The position numbers and the translations under genes were made by a program. The notes beneath the pieces were generated by a model. It ran no database searches and was not told the origin of the DNA. It saw only the letters and a list, made by a program, of their open reading frames with translations. From Ketobacter alkanivorans (GTDB taxonomy: Bacteria; Pseudomonadota; Gammaproteobacteria; Pseudomonadales; Ketobacteraceae), in assembly GCF_002863865.1 (NCBI RefSeq), contig NZ_CP022684.1, forward strand, positions 434,001 to 498,000: a stretch of 64,000 nt of DNA, read 5' to 3'. Below are positions 16,070-25,067 of this stretch, piece by piece (the first letter of the stretch is position 1; every line of letters starts with the position of its first letter).

Positions 16070-19000
16070 TCAGGTAGATGCATTACTGCTGGTGAGAAAC
16101 TCTTCATTGCCATCATCCCAACCGGCTTCCCAGCTAGCAGAAAGTACTTCCAACTCAAAAGGCGATACTCGGGGCACGTCACCCTTAAGGCCTTCTTTGT
16201 GCCCCAGATCGTAGGCTTCGTCCAAACCCACATGCCATTGAAGTTTCTCTGAGTCGTCTTCTGTACCACCTTCAAAGGTTCTATCAACCTCCTCTGCGAT
16301 GGATGAAGCTGCCTTTTTCTCGCCACTGAAGAAACGTGCCACATCTTTTATGCTCAGATTGACATCATAAAGAATGTGGTAGGTGGCCGGCACCAGAATC
16401 AGACTCACCAATGTTGCAAACAAAACCCCAAATGCTATTGATATCGCCATGGGAATTAGAAATTGAGCCTGCAAGCTGGTTTCCAACATCAGCGGAACCA
16501 ATCCACCGAATGTTGTTAAAGATGTCAGCATGATCGGCCTGAATCGGGCAGCACCTGCGCGCCTAATGGATTCCATCAGATCAATGCCACGCTCTTTATT
16601 GCGGTTCATAAAATCAACCAGGACAAGGTTGTCATTCACCACAATACCACTCACGGCGATCATCCCCACCAGAGACCACAGAGTAACATCCATGCCGACC
16701 ACTAGGTGCCCCACTAGTGCCCCGATTATTCCAAACGGTATGGCAAACATAACCATGAGGGGTTGCGCATAAGACCGGAACAAGGTCGCCATCATCACAT
16801 ACATACCAAGAATAGCGATCCAATAAGCCTTGAACAGGTAGTCTTTGAATTCATCCTTCTCTTTCTGCACGCCAGAAACATCCCAATTCATTCCAGGAAA
16901 GCTTTCTGGAATACTATCGAGGTATTCTTTTTGAATGGCCATCATGACTTTCGGTGTACTGGTGACGTTATCGTCCAATTTGGCCCTGACACGAATAACC
17001 CGGCGGCGATTGTGGCGGTTGATCTGCGCTGCGCCCTCACCATATTCAATATCAGCGATAGTCAATAACGGTACGGTTGAACCATCCCGCATCCGGATAG
17101 ACATGTTTTCGAGATACCACAGCGAGCTGCGCTCTTCTGCAGGGTAACGAACCACTACTTTGATATCCTGCTCGCCCCTCTGAATATTTTGCACATCTGC
17201 GCCGTGATAGGCCTGCCGAACTTGCATGGCAACGTCATCCAGACTTAGCCCCATATTCCTTGCCAGCGGTTTAAGTTCTATCAAAAGCTCCTGCTTGCCG
17301 CGTTGGAAGGAGTCAGTAATCTGATACAGGCCATTTATACCAGCCAGGCGCTCTTTTAGGCCGTCAGCTGCCAGTTTCAAGTCACTGAGGCTGCTGGAGG
17401 ACAGTTCGATATCCAACATGGAACCGGGTTGATTCAACGTGGCTTTAAACTCAAGCTCGACTACATCATGAATATCGCCAACACGATCCTCCCAGCGGCG
17501 TATCATTTTCTGGCCGGACAGCTTTCTGTTCTCTGAAGGCGCCAGCTCCACAACTAAACGCCCGGTGGTATCGCTGGTAAAGGATGTGAACACGTTGAGA
17601 ATCTGCTCAGTACCGGTTTCCGATCGCAGCTCATCTTTTAACTCTAAAGCAGCCCTTTCTACTCTTTTGATTCCGCTTCGAACAGCCTCTGGCGTGGTGT
17701 TTTGGGCAAAACTGATAGAGGCACTGGCGGTGTCCGCTTCAATGGTGGAGAAAAACACGACCTTCAGCCATCCTGAGGCCATCAACGACAACGCAATAAT
17801 CAATACACCAACAAACCCGAACAGGGTGGTATAACGCCACCGCAAGCATACCTCGAGAAACGGGCTATAGATCTTCTCGACAAACATCTCCAAGCCATTG
17901 GAGAACTTACGTTGTACGTACCCGATAACCGGTATGCGGTCAAACTCGTCAGAGGAAATACCGGAGACATGGGATGGCAGAACCAACAACGATTCAATCA
18001 GCGAAAAAATCAATGTGCAGATGACGACAATAGGAATCACCTTCATCAGCTTGCCTTCCGGGCCAGGCAGCATGACAAGAGGCGCAAATGCGATAATGGT
18101 GGTCAGCACAGAAAAGATTACGGGCTTTTGCACTTCCTGAGCGCCCAAGATCGCACCCCGCACACCGGCGATCCCCTCCCGATGCTTACTGAACACGTTC
18201 TCCCCAACGATAATGGCATCATCCACCACTATTCCCAGCACCAAAATAAAGGCGAACAGGGAGATCATGTTAAGAGAGCCGTCGAAGTATGGGAGCATCA
18301 TGAATGCTCCCATAAAGGAGATCGGGATTCCTAAACTCACCCAAAAGGAAAGTTTCGCCCGCAAGAACAACAATAGAATAATAAACACTAGAGCCAAGCC
18401 GCTGATGGCATTCTCACTCAGCAGATCCATTCGGCTTTTAAAATATACCGAAGAATCCTGCCAAACATCGAGATGGATGCCTTCCGGGATGTACATCGTT
18501 GGGCTGTTGACGTACTCGTGCAGCTCCTTGGATACATCGAGGATACTTTGATTCCCTACCCTATAGACGGCCAGCGCTACAGCTGGGCGCCCGTTGAACT
18601 CACTCAGAGACACGCCTTCTTTGAAGCCATCTTGCACTGTCGCGACATCTCGAATCAGTACCTGCGCTCCATCAGGCAGAGCACGAATGACAATATCTTC
18701 AAAATCGTCACCCCAATAAACCTGCCCCTTAGCCTTAACCGACACATTACCTTGCGCAGTTTTGATTACACCGGTTGGCAGATCAATGGAGCTCTGCCTG
18801 ACTGCATTAGCAACCTCAATAAAGCTCATGCCATATCGCTGCAAGGAGGCTTCGGATACTTCAATGGCAATCTCATAGGGGCGACTCGCAGCCAACTCAA
18901 CCTGTGAGATATTTGGTCTGGTGGTGAGATCATCCTTTATCTGAGCGGCCAGGTTCTTGAGGCTGCGCTCATCCGCGTTACCCGATACGATAACGTACGC

Positions 19001-19411
19001 AACCATATTGCGAACGGATATTTCACGAACTATGGGCCGCTCTACATCAGCGGGAAACGTTCCGATACCGTCAACTCTGGCCTTGATCTCATTCAGCAAA
19101 TGCTTGCTGTCTTGACCATAAGCCACTTCGAGGGTAAGCAACCCCAAATGCTCAGTTGCTTTCGATGAAAGTGACTTGATACCTTCCAGATCATATATTG
19201 CAGACTCGATGCGGTTGAGCACCGACTTCTCAACATCCTCAGGAGATGCGCCAGGATACGGCACGGTAATCGTGATGAGATCTAGTGAAATGTTAGGCAG
19301 AATTTCTTTTCGCGTATCTTGCAGGCTGATAACACCTGCAATAACCACAAACATCATCAGAAGGTTGGCGGCAACTTTATTCTCCGCAAACCAAGCTATT
19401 ATTGCATTCAT
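16070..19411 (-). CDS. RND-family efflux transporter permease (AcrB/HAE type)
   Basis: A 1113-residue inner-membrane proton-driven exporter with the usual two-fold RND layout: a helix at 8-28, a large periplasmic porter loop, helices 2-6, and the repeat. The proton-relay Asp pair is in LGIVVDDAIIVGEN. The Lys of AcrB helix 10 is replaced in GIVVNDNLVLVDFMNR, as in many non-multidrug RND proteins. About 75 residues follow the last membrane helix, an acidic cytoplasmic tail with LGHKEGLKGD and SWEAGWDDGNEEF that is not part of the standard fold. It overlaps the adaptor gene by four bases (ATGA). Substrate unknown; export of the NRPS product encoded nearby is possible. Confidence 0.88.
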   Translation of the reverse strand: MNAIIAWFAENKVAANLLMMFVVIAGVISLQDTRKEILPNISLDLITITVPYPGASPEDVEKSVLNRIESAIYDLEGIKSLSSKATEHLGLLTLEVAYGQDSKHLLNEIKARVDGIGTFPADVERPIVREISVRNMVAYVIVSGNADERSLKNLAAQIKDDLTTRPNISQVELAASRPYEIAIEVSEASLQRYGMSFIEVANAVRQSSIDLPTGVIKTAQGNVSVKAKGQVYWGDDFEDIVIRALPDGAQVLIRDVATVQDGFKEGVSLSEFNGRPAVALAVYRVGNQSILDVSKELHEYVNSPTMYIPEGIHLDVWQDSSVYFKSRMDLLSENAISGLALVFIILLLFLRAKLSFWVSLGIPISFMGAFMMLPYFDGSLNMISLFAFILVLGIVVDDAIIVGENVFSKHREGIAGVRGAILGAQEVQKPVIFSVLTTIIAFAPLVMLPGPEGKLMKVIPIVVICTLIFSLIESLLVLPSHVSGISSDEFDRIPVIGYVQRKFSNGLEMFVEKIYSPFLEVCLRWRYTTLFGFVGVLIIALSLMASGWLKVVFFSTIEADTASASISFAQNTTPEAVRSGIKRVERAALELKDELRSETGTEQILNVFTSFTSDTTGRLVVELAPSENRKLSGQKMIRRWEDRVGDIHDVVELEFKATLNQPGSMLDIELSSSSLSDLKLAADGLKERLAGINGLYQITDSFQRGKQELLIELKPLARNMGLSLDDVAMQVRQAYHGADVQNIQRGEQDIKVVVRYPAEERSSLWYLENMSIRMRDGSTVPLLTIADIEYGEGAAQINRHNRRRVIRVRAKLDDNVTSTPKVMMAIQKEYLDSIPESFPGMNWDVSGVQKEKDEFKDYLFKAYWIAILGMYVMMATLFRSYAQPLMVMFAIPFGIIGALVGHLVVGMDVTLWSLVGMIAVSGIVVNDNLVLVDFMNRNKERGIDLMESIRRAGAARFRPIMLTSLTTFGGLVPLMLETSLQAQFLIPMAISIAFGVLFATLVSLILVPATYHILYDVNLSIKDVARFFSGEKKAASSIAEEVDRTFEGGTEDDSEKLQWHVGLDEAYDLGHKEGLKGDVPRVSPFELEVLSASWEAGWDDGNEEFLTSSNAST

Positions 19412-21063
19412 TGTATCGCTTCCACCAAAGGCTCAGGAGCAGACACAATAGAGATGGTTATGCTTCCTCCTCCAGCTGGTTTAGAGGACCTGGCTACAGG
19501 AGCAGGCTCTATCTCAGGCTGCGCTTTTGTCGGTGGCGGGCTACTTTCGATATCTGCTGCAATCTGCGCTGCGAGCGGAGACATTTCTGGTTCGGCTTGT
19601 ACGACTGGCTGAGGTTCTACTGGATCGGGCCGTGAGGCTGGCTCCTGAATCTCAATTTCTCTGGGTTTTGGCTGCAAAGCTACCTGCAGGTTTTGGGCTT
19701 GTTTGAGCATCTCCTTAGCGCTTTGCTGTATATCCTGCTTTTGCTTGGCATCAAGGTTCTCATACATATCCTTGGCCTTGGCCGCCAATTCCTGCACTTT
19801 AGGGTCGTTCAGATCAGGAAGTTTAACCGATGCGGGCTCCGCCGACTTTGGTGCCTGGGTTACGCCAAACAAGTTGTTATTTTTCTCTGGCTCTACTTCG
19901 TATTGGAAGTCTTCCTCAACCTTGGTTCGCACAGTCATGCCATCAACGGCGATGTCCATCTGGCTTAATACAACCTTGTCACCACTCTCCAAACCCGAGC
20001 TGACGTAGATGCTGTCTTTGCCTTTATAGATAATGGCCACATCCCGTTCACGCAGCTGATTGTTTTCATCAACCACCCATAATTGAGCACCATTGCGCAG
20101 GGCTTTTCTTGGCACTTCAAACACCCGCTCAAAACGGCGACCATCTATGGTTGCCTCAACAAAAGAGCCGGAAACAAGCTCGGGCCTGCCAGGCTGATTC
20201 GGATCTGCTGCATAGGGATCACGCACCTGGGCAACGACATAGAGCAAGCGATTGCGCTCATCTACCCCACCCTCTGCACGAACCACCTTTCCTTTCCAAG
20301 TGTAAGTACGACCGGCAAATTTCTCAGTAAGCGTTACTTCAGGCAACGTTTGATTCAGGGAATCCTGGAACCGTGAGGGTACGTCAACCAGCCCAAGCTG
20401 ACGATCAGATAGTGGCAACCTGATCTCAGCGACATCGACCGCGTAGATTGCACCCATCTGCAGACCCGGGCGAACGTACTGCCCTACGTTCAGCGCTGCC
20501 AGACGAACCCGCCCATCAAATGGCGCACGCACGGTAGTTCTATCACGCTGCAGTTTTACAGCCTCTAATTCGGCCACAGCAGCTTCGTACTGGGCTTCTG
20601 CCTGGCGATATTGAATATCGTAATTGGCCAATCGGCTGGAGCTGGTGTTCTTAACCCGGCTGCGTGCCTTTTTTTCTGCCTCTGCTTGCAATTTGGCTTG
20701 GTAAGCCTGGGCTTTACTGGCTTCTGCCCGTTTGATATTCACTTCGTATTCTATGGGGTCGATGCGAATCAGCACCTCACCCTTACGAAAGAAGCCACCG
20801 TTAGCAAAATTAGGAGAAAGCTCTAAGACCTGACCACTTACTTCGGACATTAATTGGATTTCAGTACCTGGCGTTACCGTGCCACGGGTAAAAACTGGAA
20901 TACTTTTACTCTGAGGCTGCACCTCAGTGATGGTCACCAACGGCGCTTTTATATTGAGCGGCTTATGCTCAACTTCCGGGCGGGATACAAACAATAAAAC
21001 GGACACTGCCAAACCCACAACGATTGCCGCGATGGGCAACACAAACTTTAAAGCTTTATTCAT
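19408..21063 (-). CDS. Periplasmic adaptor (membrane fusion) protein of the RND pump, with long C-terminal tail
   Basis: A 551-residue HlyD/AcrA-type adaptor. It has an N-terminal membrane anchor (LKFVLPIAAIVVGLAVSVLLF), beta-barrel and lipoyl halves (IPVFTRGTVTPGTEIQLMSEVSG, TTVRAPFDGRVRLAALNVGQYVRPG), a coiled-coil hairpin (about 115-165), and a barrel/membrane-proximal domain to about residue 390. The final 160 residues are unusual for the family: a helical Gln/Lys-rich part and a Pro/Glu/Ala-rich end. This makes the protein about 150 residues longer than typical adaptors. It couples to the RND gene by overlapping stop and start codons. Confidence 0.86.
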   Translation of the reverse strand: MNKALKFVLPIAAIVVGLAVSVLLFVSRPEVEHKPLNIKAPLVTITEVQPQSKSIPVFTRGTVTPGTEIQLMSEVSGQVLELSPNFANGGFFRKGEVLIRIDPIEYEVNIKRAEASKAQAYQAKLQAEAEKKARSRVKNTSSSRLANYDIQYRQAEAQYEAAVAELEAVKLQRDRTTVRAPFDGRVRLAALNVGQYVRPGLQMGAIYAVDVAEIRLPLSDRQLGLVDVPSRFQDSLNQTLPEVTLTEKFAGRTYTWKGKVVRAEGGVDERNRLLYVVAQVRDPYAADPNQPGRPELVSGSFVEATIDGRRFERVFEVPRKALRNGAQLWVVDENNQLRERDVAIIYKGKDSIYVSSGLESGDKVVLSQMDIAVDGMTVRTKVEEDFQYEVEPEKNNNLFGVTQAPKSAEPASVKLPDLNDPKVQELAAKAKDMYENLDAKQKQDIQQSAKEMLKQAQNLQVALQPKPREIEIQEPASRPDPVEPQPVVQAEPEMSPLAAQIAADIESSPPPTKAQPEIEPAPVARSSKPAGGGSITISIVSAPEPLVEAIQ

Positions 21064-21164
21064 TTTATTATCTTCTTGTTTGGATCCTTCATTGCGCTAC
21101 AGACTGGATATCAGGCCGGGCCATCAATGGAAGTTAACTGGGTGGATGCTTGACCACCAAGTAC

Positions 21165-21205
21165 CGCATCTTATCCGAAATACTGTTGATTTTTAAATAG
21201 ATGCG
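21165..21205. repeat. Inverted repeat upstream of the adaptor gene
   Basis: Arms CGCATCT (21165-21171) and AGATGCG (21199-21205) are perfect seven-base inverted repeats with a 27-base AT-rich spacer, about 100 bases upstream of the adaptor start. They could be an operator half-site pair or a leader hairpin of the efflux operon. No protein binding is known. The rest of the 224-base gap to the thioesterase gene shows no gene. Confidence 0.3.
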
Positions 21206-21287
21206 ACAACTATTTGCGATACTCATTACTCTAGCAGCGAACCGCTAACTCGGCTAGTTGATATAGGGGGCAAAAGGAATTGAATTA

Positions 21288-22094
21288 TCAGGAAGTTTTT
21301 CGGTTAGCCAACACACCGTCAGCCCGACCGAGTACGGTTTCAATCGCCTGATTGACCGTATTCAAAAGTGTATCTGTTGCCTGATTGATGAAGAAATGAT
21401 CACCAGAAAACAGCTCCAAGCAGAATGGGCCTTTGGTTACCTTCTTCCAATCCTCCAGATCGTCCATCGTGACCTGCTTATCTTTAACGCCACCCAAAGC
21501 CAATACGGGCACATCAATAGGATCAGATGGCTGATACACCCAGGTTTCGATCAGCTGGAAATCAGCCCTCAGTATCGGGCTCACCAGATCCATTAGCTCT
21601 GGATTGTTCAAAGCCTCCTCCGGCGTTCCATTAAGACGGCGGATCTCATCCCGAAACTCGGCTTCAGGCAATGAATAAATGGGTTTCGATTTTTTGCTGC
21701 GCTGAGGCGCACGACGCCCTGACACAATCAGGCACTTAGGCTGCTCAAGCCCCTTATCACGCAGCTTTCGAGCCAGCTCGAACGCAACCTGAGCCCCCAT
21801 ACTGTGGCCGAAAAAAGCATAAGAAGTTTCGGTATAGGGCGCAATCTCGGCAACAAGGCTGGTTAAGAGACTATCAAGATCAGTAAAGGCTTTTTCTTTG
21901 AAGCGGCTACCACGACCGGGGAGCTGGATTGAGCAGACTTCAACATCTTCAGGGAGCCGCTTATGCCACTCACGATAAGTTGAGGCATTACCCCCTGCAT
22001 ATGAGAAACAGAACAGACGCAAACGCGGGCTGACAACGGGTCTAGCCACCTGAAACCAATTACTACGCACCGGATTAGTTGAATGGTTCGCCAT
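21288..22094 (-). CDS. Type II thioesterase (NRPS editing)
   Basis: An alpha/beta hydrolase of the GrsT/SrfAD type. It has LRLFCFSYAGGNASTY near residue 35 (oxyanion region), the nucleophile motif FGHSMG with Ser98, and a C-terminal catalytic His in GDHFFINQ. These stand-alone enzymes remove wrong acyl groups from stalled carrier proteins of NRPS lines. The start is uncertain: frames also open at a GTG at 22109 and ATGs at 22106 and 22097. I chose the ATG at 22094, with AAGG four bases upstream, giving MANHSTNPVRSNW. It lies on the same strand as the NRPS genes, which it probably serves. Confidence 0.86.
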   Translation of the reverse strand: MANHSTNPVRSNWFQVARPVVSPRLRLFCFSYAGGNASTYREWHKRLPEDVEVCSIQLPGRGSRFKEKAFTDLDSLLTSLVAEIAPYTETSYAFFGHSMGAQVAFELARKLRDKGLEQPKCLIVSGRRAPQRSKKSKPIYSLPEAEFRDEIRRLNGTPEEALNNPELMDLVSPILRADFQLIETWVYQPSDPIDVPVLALGGVKDKQVTMDDLEDWKKVTKGPFCLELFSGDHFFINQATDTLLNTVNQAIETVLGRADGVLANRKTS

Positions 22095-22432
22095 CATACC
22101 TTGCATCACCGCTTTTTTATTGTTTGAACTTGGCTAATAAGGCTTATATCGAAACTGCATGTCATGATGATGAACGGCCTCATGGTTACCCCATCCTCAT
22201 CTACTAATAGCATGACTAACTGCGCTCGATTAATAACCGATAGTAACTGAACGTTCGTCCCAAGTCCATTTGCTACGCAATTCTGTATAGTTAAGTGAAT
22301 TAAACGCCCGCTATGGCTCGACGTCAAACGGTTGATACGATAAATGGGAAATGTTTACACTTTAAAAACAGCGTGTTACACAACTTACAAAGATGTGCCA
22401 GGAACGCCAGTAAGATGCCAAGCCAGGCTTAT
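22095..22432. other. Intergenic region upstream of the thioesterase
   Basis: About 320 bases without a convincing gene; a short minus-strand frame (22106-22327) has no SD and no coding character. The region contains the promoter candidate listed at 22299-22327 and therefore a leader of roughly 190 bases. No terminator with a U-tract is seen after the MFS gene, so read-through from it into the thioesterase gene is possible. Confidence 0.4.
22299..22327 (-). promoter_or_regulatory. Sigma-70-type promoter for the thioesterase gene
   Basis: On the minus strand, TTGACG (22327-22322) and TTTAAT (22304-22299) are separated by 17 bases: five of six matches to each consensus at the optimal spacing. 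It would start transcription near 22292 and produce a leader of about 190 bases before the thioesterase. Confidence 0.45.
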
Positions 22433-23734
22433 CTAGGAAGGCTGCTGGCTCAGGTTCTCATCCGGGAGCGCGGTGTCGGCCAACCGAATGCTGCGCATAT
22501 TCCATGCAAGCAACACGATTACGACGCTTAAGATGCCGAACAGGCTGATTAATAACGCAATTCCTCGCCCCTCACCGATGCCCCAGACAGGGCCAAACAC
22601 CCTTGCCAACAGCTCTCCTTCGACCATCATGGGCTCGAAGATGCTCTGGTATAGGAATCCTGCACTTAAAAAAGCAGCCGGCTGGGCAGCCTTCATTATT
22701 GTATTTCTGAGACTGAACGCACGCCCATGAAAATGCACTGGCACCTTTCGTTGCCACAGCGTTTGGCTGCATACCGTCGCTATCGGTGCTAACGCCATAA
22801 TGACAAACGCCCAAAAACCTATCCAAATCAAACTGGAATAAATCGGCAGCAGCACCAACACCACCGCAATGGCCAGCGCAGCACCTAGAATGCCATACAT
22901 TCTTCGCTCCGGGCCTTTCCAACCCATCATAATAGCGCCGCCAACCAACGCGCCAACTCCGGCAACGGACATAATCAAACCGGCTTCACTGGGAGTGGCA
23001 TAGGAAAGCACCAACGGCGTGATCAGCGCCTGGACTGCAGATACATTGAACCAAATCAGCGTAAAGAGGTAGAGGCCGCCCAATACTCCAGGCTTAGACT
23101 TCAGGAACCAGTAGGCCTCCTTAACATCCGCCCAGGCGGAGGACTTGGTTTGATTGGGTTTAGGCGGAGGGGATGGCACGCTGGCAACAAACAAAGTGCC
23201 CAAACCGAACAGGAAACTGACGATATCCAGTAACAGAATGGTCGATATTCCAATGGTATCCAGCGCCTTACCCGCAAGAAACGGCCCTGCCAATTGAACG
23301 ATTCCTAACACCATTCCGAGCGCTGCATTGGCTTTACTTAAATCGCCCGGTGACACCATTAAGGTAACAGTGGAAGTAAACCCAACTTGCAAAACGGTAG
23401 CGAACACGGAACCAAACGATACGATGATAGCAATGTGCCAAAAAGCCAGCACATCAAAATGATACAGAACCGCCAGGGCGACGGTTACCAAGGCGCTACC
23501 GAACTGCGCACCGATTAGCAGTGATTTTCGATCAAGCCGATCAACCCACGACCCTACAAACGGCCCCAGAATAATGCCTGGAAGCGTCGAAGCAACCAGA
23601 ATCGAGGTGAATTCCATAACCGAAGAGCTGGTTTGATAAACCCAAACGCCAAGCGCAAAGCCGGTAAGCGAAGACCCAAGCAATGAAACCGATTGACCGA
23701 AGAGAATAAAATAGAAAAGCTTCAAGCCTGACAT
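22433..23734 (-). CDS. MFS transporter (EntS-like exporter)
   Basis: A 433-residue, 12-helix major facilitator protein. The loop 2-3 signature GSWVDRLDRKSLLIG and a second-half region resembling siderophore and antibiotic exporters (EntS/MFS_3 type) are visible. There is a long central loop (PSPPPKPNQTKSSAW) between helices 6 and 7. It starts with ATG at 23734, divergent from the condensation-like gene, and reads toward the thioesterase. Such MFS proteins commonly export nonribosomal peptides, so export of the product or an intermediate is the likely role (inference). Confidence 0.82.
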   Translation of the reverse strand: MSGLKLFYFILFGQSVSLLGSSLTGFALGVWVYQTSSSVMEFTSILVASTLPGIILGPFVGSWVDRLDRKSLLIGAQFGSALVTVALAVLYHFDVLAFWHIAIIVSFGSVFATVLQVGFTSTVTLMVSPGDLSKANAALGMVLGIVQLAGPFLAGKALDTIGISTILLLDIVSFLFGLGTLFVASVPSPPPKPNQTKSSAWADVKEAYWFLKSKPGVLGGLYLFTLIWFNVSAVQALITPLVLSYATPSEAGLIMSVAGVGALVGGAIMMGWKGPERRMYGILGAALAIAVVLVLLPIYSSLIWIGFWAFVIMALAPIATVCSQTLWQRKVPVHFHGRAFSLRNTIMKAAQPAAFLSAGFLYQSIFEPMMVEGELLARVFGPVWGIGEGRGIALLISLFGILSVVIVLLAWNMRSIRLADTALPDENLSQQPS

Positions 23735-23760
23735 CTAAATACAGGACCATTGTTATTATT

Positions 23761-23790
23761 TTGATTCGATCCAGAATGGTACCCTATAAT
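23761..23790 (+). promoter_or_regulatory. Sigma-70 promoter of the condensation-like acyltransferase gene
   Basis: TTGATT (23761-23766), an 18-base spacer and a perfect TATAAT (23785-23790) lie 48 bases before the ATG at 23838. This is the best sigma-70 promoter in the window. The 103-base divergent gap also has to serve the MFS gene on the other strand, for which I see no comparable element. Confidence 0.6.
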
Positions 23791-23837
23791 CCAGACATGG
23801 TATAGTTACTCTTTGCGCGAACAATAATAACGATATT

Positions 23838-25034
23838 ATGAGCTTTTATCGAACACCCTCACCGCTTGAATTTACCTACATTGCGGCCGATCTCCCGGAC
23901 TATTCGCCCCTAGTAAATCAATTTTTTGTCATTGGCGAGGGTGATATTGACAGCGATCTCCTGCGAAGAGCATCGGCCAAAGCCGTGGAAGCAAACCCCG
24001 GCATGAAATTAAGATTAAAAGGCTACTGGGGCCTGAGGCAATGGGACGATGATGGACTGAATCCCACAGTAGACGAAATTCAGGCAAACGATTGGGACAG
24101 CAGCACATCAGAAGGTGCCCCTTGCCTGGGCGCGCCAATCAATCTGAGAACAGAATCACCCTGCCAAATAACCAAAATCTATACTGCCAAGGGCACCCAC
24201 ATTCTGTTCAGAACTCATCATGCGATCACCGACGGCCGCGGCACCGTGCATTTTATGCAGGACGTATTTCGCATTCTCAGGGGCGAAGAACCAATAGGTT
24301 CAACCTCACGCATAACTGAGTGGGACATCGCGATGCGAGAACAGCGCCCCGACTACAGCGTGGCAGAAGATGACTGCCTACCGGTCATTAAAGGTTCCGT
24401 AAACCCCGAGCTCACTGGATATCAATGGCATCGATTTGACTGGACTGGAGACAAAAACAAGCTTGCTGCAAAGCTTATCTACGCCTGTGCCGAGCTGGCA
24501 AGGAATCACTTTGGTGAAGGCAAAGTATTGTTCAGAATTCCTGCGGACCTGCGCCGCTACATGAACGAAAGCGAGGGTTTCACCGTTGCAAACTGCAGCG
24601 GAGCAATCGACTTGGAAATTGAAGCCACCACCAAGCTCAATGAGATCCGGTCACAGATTGTCAAGGCAATGAGAAATAAGCTGGACCTTGCCCCATTCAA
24701 GGAAAACCACAAATACGTAAAATGGTTGCCCAAGTCGCTGTTTCGGGTGCACCCAGATTCGCTTAAAAGAATGCACAGAGAGCAGCGTTATCGGATGTCA
24801 GGGATAATGAGCTATATGGGTGAAGTGGATAACGATCAGTTTCGTTGTGACGGTTTTACACCATTCTCCCAGTTTGGCGTGCCTATTCCATTTGAAAACC
24901 GCCCGATTTTTGTGGCGGCCTGCACCTATAACAACATTTCAAATATCATTATTGGCTGCCCTCGATCAGCATGTACGATGAGCGAGCTTAACGAATTCTG
25001 TAAACAGCTATCTGACTCACTGGATAACCTGTAA
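23838..25034 (+). CDS. Free-standing condensation-domain-like acyltransferase
   Basis: A 398-residue member of the CoA-dependent acyltransferase/condensation superfamily, with the catalytic motif HHAITDGRG near residue 130 and a second-half region that includes RIPADLRRY (the RxPxDxR-type motif of such enzymes). It is a single two-lobe domain with no adenylation or carrier domain. Free-standing members acylate or esterify carrier-bound or released products (PapA-like and WES-like enzymes). In an NRPS cluster it could attach a fatty acyl, ester-link a chain, or cyclise. SD is weak but the promoter is strong. It is convergent with the aminotransferase gene and shares its terminator. Confidence 0.72.
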   Translation: MSFYRTPSPLEFTYIAADLPDYSPLVNQFFVIGEGDIDSDLLRRASAKAVEANPGMKLRLKGYWGLRQWDDDGLNPTVDEIQANDWDSSTSEGAPCLGAPINLRTESPCQITKIYTAKGTHILFRTHHAITDGRGTVHFMQDVFRILRGEEPIGSTSRITEWDIAMREQRPDYSVAEDDCLPVIKGSVNPELTGYQWHRFDWTGDKNKLAAKLIYACAELARNHFGEGKVLFRIPADLRRYMNESEGFTVANCSGAIDLEIEATTKLNEIRSQIVKAMRNKLDLAPFKENHKYVKWLPKSLFRVHPDSLKRMHREQRYRMSGIMSYMGEVDNDQFRCDGFTPFSQFGVPIPFENRPIFVAACTYNNISNIIIGCPRSACTMSELNEFCKQLSDSLDNL

Positions 25035-25043
25035 ACCTACATG

Positions 25044-25067
25044 AAAAAAGCCCTAAAGGGCTTTTTT
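25044..25067. terminator. Bidirectional rho-independent terminator, partly coding
   Basis: A perfect ten-base-pair stem (AAAAAAGCCC / GGGCTTTTTT) with a four-base loop lies ten bases after the acyltransferase stop. T-runs occur on both strands. It also overlaps the aminotransferase C-terminus: the stem encodes its final Lys-Lys-Ala-Leu and the TAG stop lies at the loop. It ends transcription of the NRPS operon (minus) and of the acyltransferase (plus). Confidence 0.85.

Noticed and set aside
16033..16344. Extended N-terminus of the MORN protein
   Set aside because: It overlaps the RND coding frame and has no signal peptide; the GTG at 16032 gives an ideal lipoprotein signal and an SD.
22106..22327. 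73-residue ORF upstream of the thioesterase
   Set aside because: No ribosome site, no recognisable features, and it covers the likely promoter.
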